Assembly: GCA_021399435.1 (NCBI GenBank) | Contig: JAJTUP010000011.1 | Span: 1 to 64,000, forward strand | Direction of reading: 5' to 3' | DNA from: Diaporthe sp. PMI_573 | Taxonomy: Eukaryota > Ascomycota > Sordariomycetes > Diaporthales > Diaporthaceae | DNA: 64,000 nt | In this document: positions 36,736 to 46,700 of the stretch, piece after piece | Position numbering within the stretch: the stretch's first letter is position 1 | Layout of the letters: each line of letters begins with the position of its first letter | The notes under the pieces: model-generated | Seen by the model: the letters and a program-made list of their open reading frames with translations, nothing else | The model's database searches: none | Told to the model about the DNA's origin: nothing | Made by a program: the position numbers and the translations under genes

Positions 36736-37615
36736 GGTGGATTTTCTGAACCTATTTAATGACTTGACAGAGTGTGCGGGTTCAATTGGAGACGAGCGAG
36801 AAGAAGTGAGAAATCCAGAGGAGGAGGAGGAGGAGGAGGAGGAGGAGAGGAGTGGCGTGGAGGGAGAGGGTGAAGAAGAAGGCCAGAGAGGTTGGTCGAC
36901 CTAGATGATTGAGTCACCAGAATTAATCTTAGACCATGTAGACTTATTCAGACTCCGATGCGGCACCGGGGGGATACCGCACACACCCCTGCATATCCTG
37001 TCGTGCCTCTTTACTGCGTACTCTTCGAGCTAAATAAGCCTCCCCCACCCCTGTTAGCCCGCCTTACTCAAGTTTGTTGGAGGATGTCAGAAAACAAAAC
37101 TAGCACGCACAGCATGACCACAGACACCTAGGTGAAGGCTGTAAGGTGTAAACTATAACTTTTATCAACAATAACATTGCTTCTTGTATACTACAATAAA
37201 CTACATTACCAATAAAATACCACAGAATATAATACACAACATGTGCCTACAAAATGTTCAGCCTTGTAATTATCAATATGGCCCCTCCAGAGATACTTTG
37301 AAACAACCTACCTGTATGCCTGTTCATTACACCTTGACCCCAGAGTGAGAGCCCTGGAGCGCATTGCTGCTCTTGGGCAGCTTGCTGCAACAGTCTTGCC
37401 CGATGCCCCTGTTGCTATGCCAAAAAGAGAGAAAGGAAGAAAAGCGGTTTTCCCATGAACGAACAAGATGCCAAGGAAACCGGCTTGCCGGCAAAGGCCT
37501 GAAAAATAACCACAAGTTCAGCTACATCTACCGCCAACCACCTACTTGAACAGGCCTCATATGTGACAATACTATGGACTCATTGGCAACCCATATTGTT
37601 CTTTGTCTGCTATCT
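36736..37615. other. Intergenic region including tryptophan synthase promoter
   Basis: A (GAG)n run at 36817-36849 (CTC on the sense strand) is typical of CT-rich fungal leaders. A CPC1-type site lies at 36910-36916 and an ACCTAGGT palindrome at 37127-37134. An AT-rich stretch (about 37140-37290) contrasts with the rest of the window. I see no gene. Confidence 0.55.
36910..36916 (-). promoter_or_regulatory. CPC1/Gcn4-type binding site (TGACTCA)
   Basis: A perfect TGACTCA lies about 175 bp upstream of the tryptophan synthase start codon. This 7-mer is the known target of Gcn4/CPC1, which induces amino-acid biosynthesis genes during starvation. The site is seen directly; function is inferred from position and target gene. 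Confidence 0.65.
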
Positions 37616-39853
37616 TTACCTGGCCTGTCCGTGCTGTGGCGTCGGTCTTCCTGTCCGGTCTCCCGAGTCCCCGAGCATGTTCACCATCTGCTCACCGGCT
37701 CTGCTGATTTGTTCCGCGGATGGATCCCCGTCTCGGACCGAAGTTGTGACAGGAATCTCCAGCACTGTCGACTCTGGCTTGGAGTCGTCACCGTCCAAGG
37801 GCAGCTGCTGTCCCCGGTGCTCGTCTCCGTGATCCCTGCCCAGTCACATCGTTAGCTTCTGCACTCCACATCAACACGGGGTCTTGCCTCTGTGGGGCGG
37901 TACATACCGCTCCCCCATGGCCATGCGAATCGCCGCCTGAGCCATCGCGAAGAAGACGTAAGCCAGGTATATCAGAAAGAGGACCAGCGAGATCACGACC
38001 TCCTGGACGATACTGCTCCAGAGCATGCCGACCACACTGTCCACTGCATCTGTGATCTCGTCAGTTACCGATGAACTTGGTGTAGACAAGAAATCCGTCG
38101 AGTTGGATCCGCCACTGGTCGGGTCGTTGGCGCTGACCGAGAAAACATCAACGGGGAAGAGCGGAAACGTGACGCGGGCCTTGTCGTTCACCCAGGTCAA
38201 CCCTTCCTGGACCGACTCGAGCTTGTTGCCGATTAGACAGCCAAGGACATCATTCAGAAACTGCTCCAGCGGAGGGACGCCTCCGAAGGCTTTGCTGACC
38301 CCCTCGTGCATGGCATCGTCCAACTTGTTGATGGTGTCGTTGGCCGCGTGGGTGGCATTTCTGACGTGGCCGAACATGTTGTCGTTTATGTCGCCTTGAA
38401 ATTCGAGGATGACGTTGTTGGAGTCGTTAGCCCACCTCGTAGATGCCTGCTCCACGGAGGTCACGACTTGGCCAGCAAGGTCTCCGACCGTGGCGGCGAG
38501 ATCTGGTATTTCCTTTTGGATGGCTTGCATTATGATCCATTGGCACAGGCATGAGAAAGCTCCAGCCACGGACAGAGCCAGCACAAAAAGCGCGGTGTAC
38601 GTTGTCGCGTACGCAATCACCCACCGGATGAGGAATTGGCGCCTGCGATTCCCAGAGACCTTCTCCGATATCCAGAGTCCCGTGCCGGCCGTAAGAGGTC
38701 GGCTGGCAACGTAGATAGTGTCCATGGGCACACGGTTGACGAGTGTCTCTGACTTGTGGCGCTGCCTCTCGAACCGTGTGGATTCCCAACATGCCATAAC
38801 GCCACCTGCGACTACAGCCAGGAAAATGAGCACCGCGATACTAATGGTCCTCGCATTGGCGGCTATCCTAAACAGCACTTCGAAGAAATCCTCAAGAGTG
38901 CTGTTGGGACAAAGGGACAGAGACTCCTTCTCCGGCACGGGGAAGACGGATTCGTCGAATTCCCAGGTGCCATAGCTCTCGTTAAGCAGTCTCTTGACCA
39001 TGTCGAAGGGCACTGCGATAGCTTCTCTGGCCACGTTCTTGACGTTGTCGTAGTCAATTCTCTGTTCGAGATCTTCCAAGTCCTTCAGGAGTGACCCGGT
39101 ATCGATGTGTACATTATCCAGCCTTTTCAGATTTTCCTCGAGGCCACTGGTGTCCGGTACTCTAGGCTTATAAGGCATAGGTATGCTGTTCAATGTATCC
39201 CTGACTGTATCCAGAGCGCTGGTTATCTTGCTGGCTGCAGAATTCAGGTCACTTGTTATATTCTTGATGGCAGTTTCCAAAGCTTCCGTTGCGCCCTTTA
39301 TGGCGAACTCACCAACTTCGAGGACTGCCCTGGCGATGGCGGTTGAGAAGCACAAAAGGAGACCAACCTCGATCTCGATGAAAAACATGATGAGCTGCTG
39401 GACCCCGGTGAGGATCATCAAGAGAATTTCGACTAAGCCCTGGACGGCCTTAGTGATCCCATCAGCCGCCATCCGATTGAGGCCAGCAGAGAGATAGTGA
39501 GGCATGGAGGCCATCGAACTCCCGACATCCTCGACCTTGGTGCAAGCAGACACAGCCCGTGTCTTGGCGGTGACGAGATTTGTGTTTAAGCCGTCGAGGG
39601 AAATCAACAGCCGCGCTAGCACAAGAAGAAGCAGGACCGTCCATCGATTCATGGGCGCCTGGGAAATTCGGGATCGGCCTCCGATCCAAGGGGTGACTGC
39701 GCCGGAGTTGTAAGGAAGTTGGGCGGACGGCTGCGCAGCAGCCAGCTTTCCCTCGTCCACTTCGAAGGACTCATGATGGAGCACAGGGGGAACAGCGGGC
39801 CATGCCCCATGCTGCGGGGCATGCTCGGATCTTGGTCTTCTGGAAAAGAGCAT
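37616..39853 (-). CDS. PRM1: Plasma membrane fusion protein PRM1
   Basis: Two exons, complement(37616..37835, 37908..39853), give 721 residues. The 72-bp intron (GTATGT, branch GCTAAC, acceptor GGGCAG) removes an early stop and adds a 73-residue acidic, hydrophilic tail. The start is MLFSRRPRSEH at 39853; the frame stays open further upstream but has no ATG there. Hydrophobic segments near the N-terminus (WTVLLLLVLARLLI), about 125-175, 345-375 (ISIAVLIFLAVVAGGVMAC), 420-450 and 600-640 give the multispanning topology of PRM1. Two long extracellular loops carry NxS/T sequons and helical heptads (about 180-300, 455-590). In yeast and Neurospora, PRM1 promotes plasma membrane merger during mating and cell fusion. 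Residues such as the Cys pairs in CLCQW and LSLCPNST may form disulfides. Confidence 0.93.
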
Positions 39854-41158
39854 ATCGGAGAATGAGTGTGGTTTATCGAGGGCGATCAGGGGTTGAGTCC
39901 ACCTGAAGATGGAGATTCGCAATGTTGAAATTGGGTGTTGAAACCAGCAAGGGAACCAGTTCAAAAGAATATCGAAAAGGATAATTAATTATGGGGACCA
40001 GAAAAGAAGAAAATCAGCCCAACCTGGTAAGTAGCGGAAGATTTCTGATGTGAGACGCATAAGCTGAGACTTGACGATGTGAAAGTTCTGTGTACAGGAT
40101 GTATTGTGTCAGCAAGTAGAAACAACAATATGACTTGTTGGTGGCAGAAGTGTGGATTATTATATAGGAAGAGAGGAAGGTGAGTGGGAGGTGGAGTCAT
40201 CCTTTCGAGTGGCATCTAAATACTTGTGAATCACTGACAGTAGAGATTAGTCGAGGTCCGTTCCTAAGTGATTGCAGGTGCCTGGGTATAGTATGAGAAG
40301 AGGAGAGTTGGTCAAGTCCCACCCAAAGCTCCGCGAGAGGTGCATGAGATCCGTAAAGTCGAGCTTGAATCCACCTAAAAAAGGCATTGCCATCGAAGGT
40401 ACTTGAGAAATAGGATCGAGGACATGCAGTATCAAGCTGTCTTGCACAGTTGATCTGGCAAGTGAAGTCATCCTGCTGGCCATGGCAGCCAGTATCCTGG
40501 CTTTGTCTTCGAGGCTCAGCCGTACATCGATTTGCTGATGCGTGACTTTGGCCTTCAAGTCCATCGTAGAATTAATGTAATGGCAGAGGTCCTAGAGCCG
40601 TACAGCCTTCCAAATTACAAAGATGTCGTCCTAGAATGGCTGAAGAGGCATGGCATTTTGGGCTTGTAGTAACAAGACATGATGGCGGTGACTCATGTTA
40701 TGCATTGAGAGCCTTGACTCCTCGTCCAGACGAGAGGGCGCGTGCCTGAGCATTGGTCAACTGCGTCTTGAAGACATCGACCGCGCCGTGCCAAAAATGG
40801 CGGCTACTCGATAGTATGTTGATTACAACTGCCTCTGACTCCCTCAATGTCTACCGCAACCTCGGGGTGGTGTGATGAGCCTGGAGACCGGTACCAGCCC
40901 CCCGGTCGGATGAGTGCATTGGGCCCCCACGATGTTGGCGAGCCAGACACATGTCTTTCTGGATTTGTATCTTGCATTGATGCACCTCATCTCGCGGGCA
41001 AGATGCGTACGATGCGTGTTTCCAGTTTCCAACTGTCCCTATCCTGTTTGACAATGACGACGGGGATGTCTTAAGACCCGAGCCAGCATCCAAGGCACCC
41101 TGTGTGTTTATATAGATGCTTTGCCACGACTCGCCGAGCCACAGACGCCCGTGAGCCC
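39854..41158. other. Intergenic region with one small doubtful frame
   Basis: Apart from the 105-codon frame listed separately at 40247-40564, I see nothing gene-like. The part next to 39854 is the PRM1 promoter and leader, with A/T-rich and purine-rich segments (about 39965-40020). Confidence 0.5.
40247..40564 (-). CDS. Hypothetical small protein, doubtful
   Basis: An ATG-started frame of 105 codons gives a moderately charged N-terminal helix (SLEDKARILAAMASRMTSL) and a hydrophobic middle. It has no signal peptide, transmembrane segment or known domain. Composition looks more protein-like than the surrounding frames, and it is not antisense to another gene. The codon usage is less GC3-biased than that of the clear genes. 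It may be a real short gene, one exon of a longer one, or chance. Confidence 0.3.
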   Translation of the reverse strand: MDLKAKVTHQQIDVRLSLEDKARILAAMASRMTSLARSTVQDSLILHVLDPISQVPSMAMPFLGGFKLDFTDLMHLSRSFGWDLTNSPLLILYPGTCNHLGTDLD

Positions 41159-42964
41159 TCAGTCCTCCATATCCAGGTCAGGGTCAACCTCCGTCCCCAG
41201 GTCCCTGTCCTCCAGAAACCTCCTCCCCAGCAATTGGTCAGGCAAGTAATCCTGCTTGACCCTGCCGCCCTTATAGTTCGGATTGTACTTGTACTCCTTC
41301 CCGTACCCCATCTCCTTCATCAGCCTCGTTGGCGCGTTCCTTAGATGGATGGGGATCGGCAGCCCGGCCACACCCGGCTCGCGCAGCGCGGCGTAGGCAT
41401 TATTGAGCCCGCGGTACGCGCGTGTGCTCTTGGGCGCGAGGCACAGAGCAGTTGTGCAGTGGCCTAAGGGGATGCGGGCTTCTGGCATGCCGATCTTCTC
41501 GACCGCGGTATAAGTCGCTGTGGCGAGAGACAAGAGCGAGTTGTCAGCAAGGCCCACATCTTCGGATGCAATGACCACCATGCGTCGGGCGACAAACAAG
41601 GGATCTTCGCCTGATTGCAACATGCGCGCGAGGTAGTAGAGTGCCGCGTCACTGTCGGAGCCGCGTACCGCCTTGTGGAAGGCCGATATCGTGTCGTAGT
41701 GCTGGTCGCCGGCCCTGTCATATACCAGGGTCTTGGTAAGCGCTGCTTTGATGTCATCCTTTGTGAGCGGGGAGGACGGGTCGGCGGGCGGTTTGGTCGT
41801 GAGTGATATGGCGAGTTCCAGGAGGTTCAGGGCGGTCCGGGCGTCACCGTCTGCGAAGGCAGAAAGATAGGCGAGAAGTTCGTCGTCGACCAGGGGCGGC
41901 AGCTTCGACGGGTCGTCTTGGAACGTGTGCTTCAAGGCCCTCGTCAAGATATCCCGAACGTGCTCGTTTGACAGCTTCTGCAGGGTGAAGGTCCGGCAAC
42001 GGGACAAGAGGGCGGCTTGGATCTTGAAGGATGGGTTCTCGGTGGTGGCCCCGATCAAGGTGATGGTGCCAGCCTCGACAGGCTTGAGGAAGACGTCCTG
42101 CTGGGCCTTGGTGAAGCGGTGTATCTCGTCGCAAAAGATGATTGTCCTCCTCCCCGTGAGCGACAGCTCGTTGGCAGCGTCCTGGAACAGTTTCTTGCAC
42201 TCTGCAGCACCGCTGGACGTGGCATTTATCTCGATGAAGCGACTCCCGACCATGTTGGCAACAACGCGGGCTATGGTGGTCTTGCCTGTGCCCGACCCTC
42301 CCCACAGGATGATGGATGGCAACGACTGAGTCTCGATCAGGGCCCGCAAGACGCCGTTCGGCCCAACGAGGTCCTGGCCGGCGATATCGTCGAGGGTGGT
42401 CGGGCGCACCCGTTCCGCCAAGGGGGCGTTTGGGTTGGACTTGTGTCTCTTGACAGGCGGCGCAAGCAGCGATAGAGGCTGAGCCTCGGCCATGGTGGTG
42501 TCCTGCGGGGAGCCACCGCGAGTTGTCTGGGCAGGTGGCGAGCTGCCCGGCCCCTGGTCGAAGGATCTCTTGACGCCGATGGTCTTGACAGTCGAGTAGC
42601 CTGGGGACGGCCGGGCTGTGGAGCCGGCCGAGCCGCTCACGACCGGAGTCAGGACCTTGGATGCGGTGGCGTGGCGTTTGGCAGCGGGCGTGGCGAAGAA
42701 GTCTGCGGCAGACCTCTTCATCGTGGACGGGGGGGGAGGGCCCGTTGGCTGCGACTGTGGGATCGACTGTGCCTGCGGTTGTGTTTGCAACAGGGGTTGT
42801 GACTGTGGGTATGTTTGTGATGGTGAGTAGTTGGAGCCGGTGTTGCTGCTTTGGTTGGTAGCAACGGGGGCAGCGTCAACGAGAAAGGTCGTGCAGCCAG
42901 AGTCAATGTGGCTGTTGATCTCGGAGGATTTGACAGTTTGGTTGCATATTGGGCAGAGCACCAT
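41159..42964 (-). CDS. MGS1: MGS1/WRNIP1-type AAA+ ATPase (DNA damage tolerance)
   Basis: A single exon of 601 residues. The N-terminus is a UBZ4/Rad18-type zinc finger: C4-x2-C7-x11-H19-x4-C24. A low-complexity region rich in Gln, Pro and Ser follows (about 30-180). The AAA+ core begins with PLAERVRPTTLDDIAGQ and has Walker A GGSGTGKTT (about 222-230), Walker B IIFCDEIHRF (about 274-283), sensor 1 in LIGATTENPSF and an arginine-containing LLSRCR. The C-terminal MgsA/RarA domain carries SGEDPLFVARRMVVIASEDVG and the YKYNPNY end. The family binds ubiquitinated PCNA and works at stalled replication forks in the nucleus. The reading frame is open for 73 codons upstream but the ATG at 42964 starts right at the zinc finger. 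Confidence 0.95.
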   Translation of the reverse strand: MVLCPICNQTVKSSEINSHIDSGCTTFLVDAAPVATNQSSNTGSNYSPSQTYPQSQPLLQTQPQAQSIPQSQPTGPPPPSTMKRSAADFFATPAAKRHATASKVLTPVVSGSAGSTARPSPGYSTVKTIGVKRSFDQGPGSSPPAQTTRGGSPQDTTMAEAQPLSLLAPPVKRHKSNPNAPLAERVRPTTLDDIAGQDLVGPNGVLRALIETQSLPSIILWGGSGTGKTTIARVVANMVGSRFIEINATSSGAAECKKLFQDAANELSLTGRRTIIFCDEIHRFTKAQQDVFLKPVEAGTITLIGATTENPSFKIQAALLSRCRTFTLQKLSNEHVRDILTRALKHTFQDDPSKLPPLVDDELLAYLSAFADGDARTALNLLELAISLTTKPPADPSSPLTKDDIKAALTKTLVYDRAGDQHYDTISAFHKAVRGSDSDAALYYLARMLQSGEDPLFVARRMVVIASEDVGLADNSLLSLATATYTAVEKIGMPEARIPLGHCTTALCLAPKSTRAYRGLNNAYAALREPGVAGLPIPIHLRNAPTRLMKEMGYGKEYKYNPNYKGGRVKQDYLPDQLLGRRFLEDRDLGTEVDPDLDMED

Positions 42965-43711
42965 TGTAGCGAGATATGGATCCGAAGAGGTGGAGGAACT
43001 GGGAGGAGGAGGGCCCTTCGAGCGCAGGCGGGTATAAAGAAGCTGGGTTGAGGCCGAGTCCGAGGTTTGGTGAAGTTGAATTCGAGGCCGGGGAGAGCAA
43101 GTGAAGATGCGGTTAGGCACGCGTAAATTGGCCCGTTGTGACGCGCCTCGAGGGAAGCTTTCCCCACGTTTTCCCTGCGGCAAATCGGGGCAAGGGGAGG
43201 CAAACTCAATGCTACCCCAGCTGCCCAGGCACCCGCCTACCTAACGTATCAAGTACACAATGTCCCGCACTCAACAACTAACCGCCCAGACAGACAGCTC
43301 GCCGGCCCCCAATGATGCATGCGGTGACAAATTTAAGAATTAGATACGTGTGCACACATACAGCAGCATATGTATATGTATACACGTGTACATGTGTATA
43401 CACAAGCTCAACGCAGCCAAGGGGACCCTTCCCCCCCCTGACTAGAACACCTCCATCCATCCTTTCCTCGCCAGAGAGGCCCGGACGCCGCCGCAATGCA
43501 AAGTTTCAACGCCCGTATACATAGATGCATTCCCGTCCCAAGTAGTATTCCGTGCTGTGCCGTGCCGTCCCGACCCGTCCCATCCTGCCAACACCCCGTA
43601 TGATGCCAGTTGATGCTAATATTCCCGTCCGCCCCTCTATCGTTGTCCGTCCCACCTAGTCTGTAGCTGGCTGGCCCGCGACAGATCAAACAACCAAATT
43701 TCTATATCTCT
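42965..43711. other. Intergenic region with a long palindrome
   Basis: This is the promoter side of MGS1 and the 3' side of the large disordered protein gene. An alternating purine-pyrimidine stretch (43346-43404) contains a near-perfect palindrome at 43378-43401. I see no gene. Confidence 0.6.
43378..43401. repeat. 24-bp near-perfect palindrome
   Basis: The sequence from GTATACAC to GTGTATAC is its own reverse complement apart from one mismatched pair on each side of a TGTACA centre. It sits in alternating purine-pyrimidine DNA that could adopt cruciform or Z conformations. Confidence 0.8.
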
Positions 43712-46700
43712 CTATCGGATTCCCTGCCTCCAGTTCTCGACGCGGTCGGAATGGCCCTGCGTGTTCAGCCCCATGTTCAGCGGTGGGCCAGCCTGCATCC
43801 CATAGCCACCGTGCAGCCCCCCGGCAAAACCCACTCCCGCCCCGTACGCCGTCTGGTTGTGCGCGTAGCCCCCGGCCTGTCCGATCCCTCCCCCAAAGGC
43901 ACCGTGGCCCCCTGACGCGAGCAGGCTGCCGTTGACAAATGGGTTGGGTTCCTGATACTGCGGCTGCTGTAGTAGACCACCGTTGTACCCTCGCCCAAAA
44001 GTGTTGCCCTTCGAGAAGACAGGGTTCATGCCATCGGGTCCGACGTTGGGGTTGCCGTAGTTGCCAGCAGCTCCAATCAGATTTGTCGCGTTGCGCTGAG
44101 TCCCCATGCGCATGCCGCCCATGCCGCCCGCCATCATGGCCTGCCCGCCCTGTCCAAGCTGGCCCATGCTCATGCTCGCCCGGAGGTTGTGGCCCTGAGG
44201 CTGCCCGAGGACTCCGACCAGCCCGTGGCCACCGCTGCTGTCGTTGAATCTTCCTCCCTGGTAGCCGCCTGCTTTGAGAACGCCGCCACTAGGGTCGCGC
44301 TGCTTCTGCGGGACTTGCGCTCGGAATGCCGCCATCTTTGCCGACTGCTCGCGTGCTACGCGCGCGGCCTCGCTCTCCTTCCGGAGGCGATCGGCCTCAC
44401 GGGGGTCCATCCTGCCTTGCGGGCCCTCCACCGGGTTCGCGCGGAGTACGTCCGCCAGGTCGAGACGGCCCGAGACCGCACCCCTTTGGCTGCCGCCCGA
44501 CACAGCTCGTATGCCCATCTCCTGCTCGCGGGCCTCGCGCTCGGCTTGCAGCCGCCGCCGGCGCTGGCCCAGCGTCTCCTCCTCCTCGGCTGGTGGTGCC
44601 TGGGCCTCCTTGCCCTTCCCCTTGTCAGCAGCCTGTGCGCTGTTGTTCTCCTCCTCCTCGCCGCCTATTCCCAGCTCGCCAAGCAGCTCGGTCGAGAAGG
44701 CCGTACTCACCGGCCTGGCATTCGGAAGCGGATTGTCACCCTCTTCCTTGGCACGGAGCCTCTTTATCCGCTGGCCAAGAGTTTCTCCTTCTATCTCCTC
44801 CGTTGCTTGTCCCTGGCTTCCCATGCTTGCAGCCCGGGAGTGTGGGCTAGACGCGCCGGGGCTGATAGAAGGCTGTAGGAGGCGCGGGCTGTGGGTCCCT
44901 GGCATCAGCGTCATCCTGGTTCCGTTCGCCCCCGGCTGGAGGTACATGCTGGGGGCAACCTCCCTGCCCTGCAGCCTATCACGTCTACGAGAAAGCGGCT
45001 CGTTGTCCTCCAGGTCACGCTTCTCCATCAGGCCCAAGGGCCTGCTGATCTCCTGAGCAGCAACGGCCAGGTCGCGCTCGGTGGCGTTTGGCCCCATCTG
45101 CTTCTTGGCTGCCAGTAAGCCGAGCGGCACATCTTCGTCGTCCGACTCCTCCGGCTCGTCCGGATCGGCAGCCCACGCAAGGTTGACCTTCTTGCTCTTG
45201 CGAGCCCGTGCCTCGATCTGCGCCACAGCGTCAAGCTCCAGCAGTGTGCTGTGAAGGCCGTTGGCGTTGTGCATCGGATTGCGGGTGCGGTTCTTGTGTT
45301 GCTGTTTGCGCAGTTGCAGCTCTGCCAAAAGAGTGGTGGGAGGACCAGTGTAGACTTGTTCCTCCTCGGATTCAGACCCCTCCGCCTTCTCATCGGGGGC
45401 CAAAGCTGAGCGCTCATCAGCCTCAGGGGAAGAGTCCCTATCACCACGGCCTGAGCCAGACAACCTCGAGCGGGCGTCCTCGTCTCTTTCGGCGACGAGA
45501 TTGGTACTGCTCTTGGACTTGTTACGCCCTGCTAGTAGAGACCAAACAGACTTCCGCTTCTCTGCCTCTGGCACGGCGAGAGAGGCCGTGCTTTTTGATG
45601 CCAGAGGGCCGCTTCCTTCACCACCACCACCTGCGTCTTCGCCTGTCAGCATCATCCTGCTCTTGCGGTTGCCTTTGTTGCCAAGCCCGTAGACCTCGGG
45701 GCCCAGATGACCAGCAAAGGCATGGTCTGTGAAAGCGTTGACTGGCGCTGACGCTGCTGCATCTAGAATGCTGTCAAGTGTCTTCATGGCGGATCCGTCC
45801 TTGACTTCTATCTTTGGGCTCTCACCCGGCAGGTCAAAGAAGACGCTAGCACGTAGCTGCGGTGGGAGCTCTGAGAGGTCCATGCGAGACCTGCGCTGAC
45901 CAGGTTCTCGTAGCTTGCCAGGACGCCGTAGTTGTTGTACCTCAGAAGCATCTACCGGGTGTCCATGAGAGGAGGACCCGGGTTCACCCGGGCCGACGAG
46001 GGCGTCCTGGGGGCCCCGACCCTGGGAGCCCGAGTGGACGGAGCCCGCTGCGTCTTCCCCCATCAAGTCTATGGGACCCTCGCCTTCCAGGGGGTCAGGC
46101 AGCCAGGCCCTGCTTTCCCGAGATGTCTGTGGCATCTGACTGAGCACCTGGCTTCGCCGCATGTTGCGCTGCGTGGATTTGACCCCCTTTCCGAGTTTTG
46201 GGGGGAGGTTCAGCATGGCAGGGACGCGCGCAGGATAGTAGAGCATCTGTTGGCCTGTCTCTGGGTCGAGGTATGACTGCGGTCGCGCCCTCGGCATCTG
46301 CGACTGCCTCTGACGTGGACGCGGATACTGAGCCTCATCTGGCTGTACAGGGAATTGCTCGGCCACCGTGTCAGGATCACAATGCATTCCGTCGAAATCG
46401 GCGAAGGCATTGTCCTCGTCCTCGGTGTCTGGCGAGTTGCTCCCGCCAGATCGTTGCTCGGCCGGGGGTTCGCACTCGTTCCTGGCCCGGGCCGAAGGGG
46501 GATCCTGGGGGTTCCGAAGCTGGAAAGCTGCATCCTCGTGGTAGTCCCAATATGAGTCCGCAGAGTGATCTAGCATGGGCGTCCTGTCCAGGTCCCTTGA
46601 AGCCCGTCCGCCCACTTCCTCGGCGATTTCTATGTCTGTCGCGTTTGGTTCGACGTGCTGGTGAGCCCTGGCGAGTATGGTATCATCGTCGTCTCCAAGG

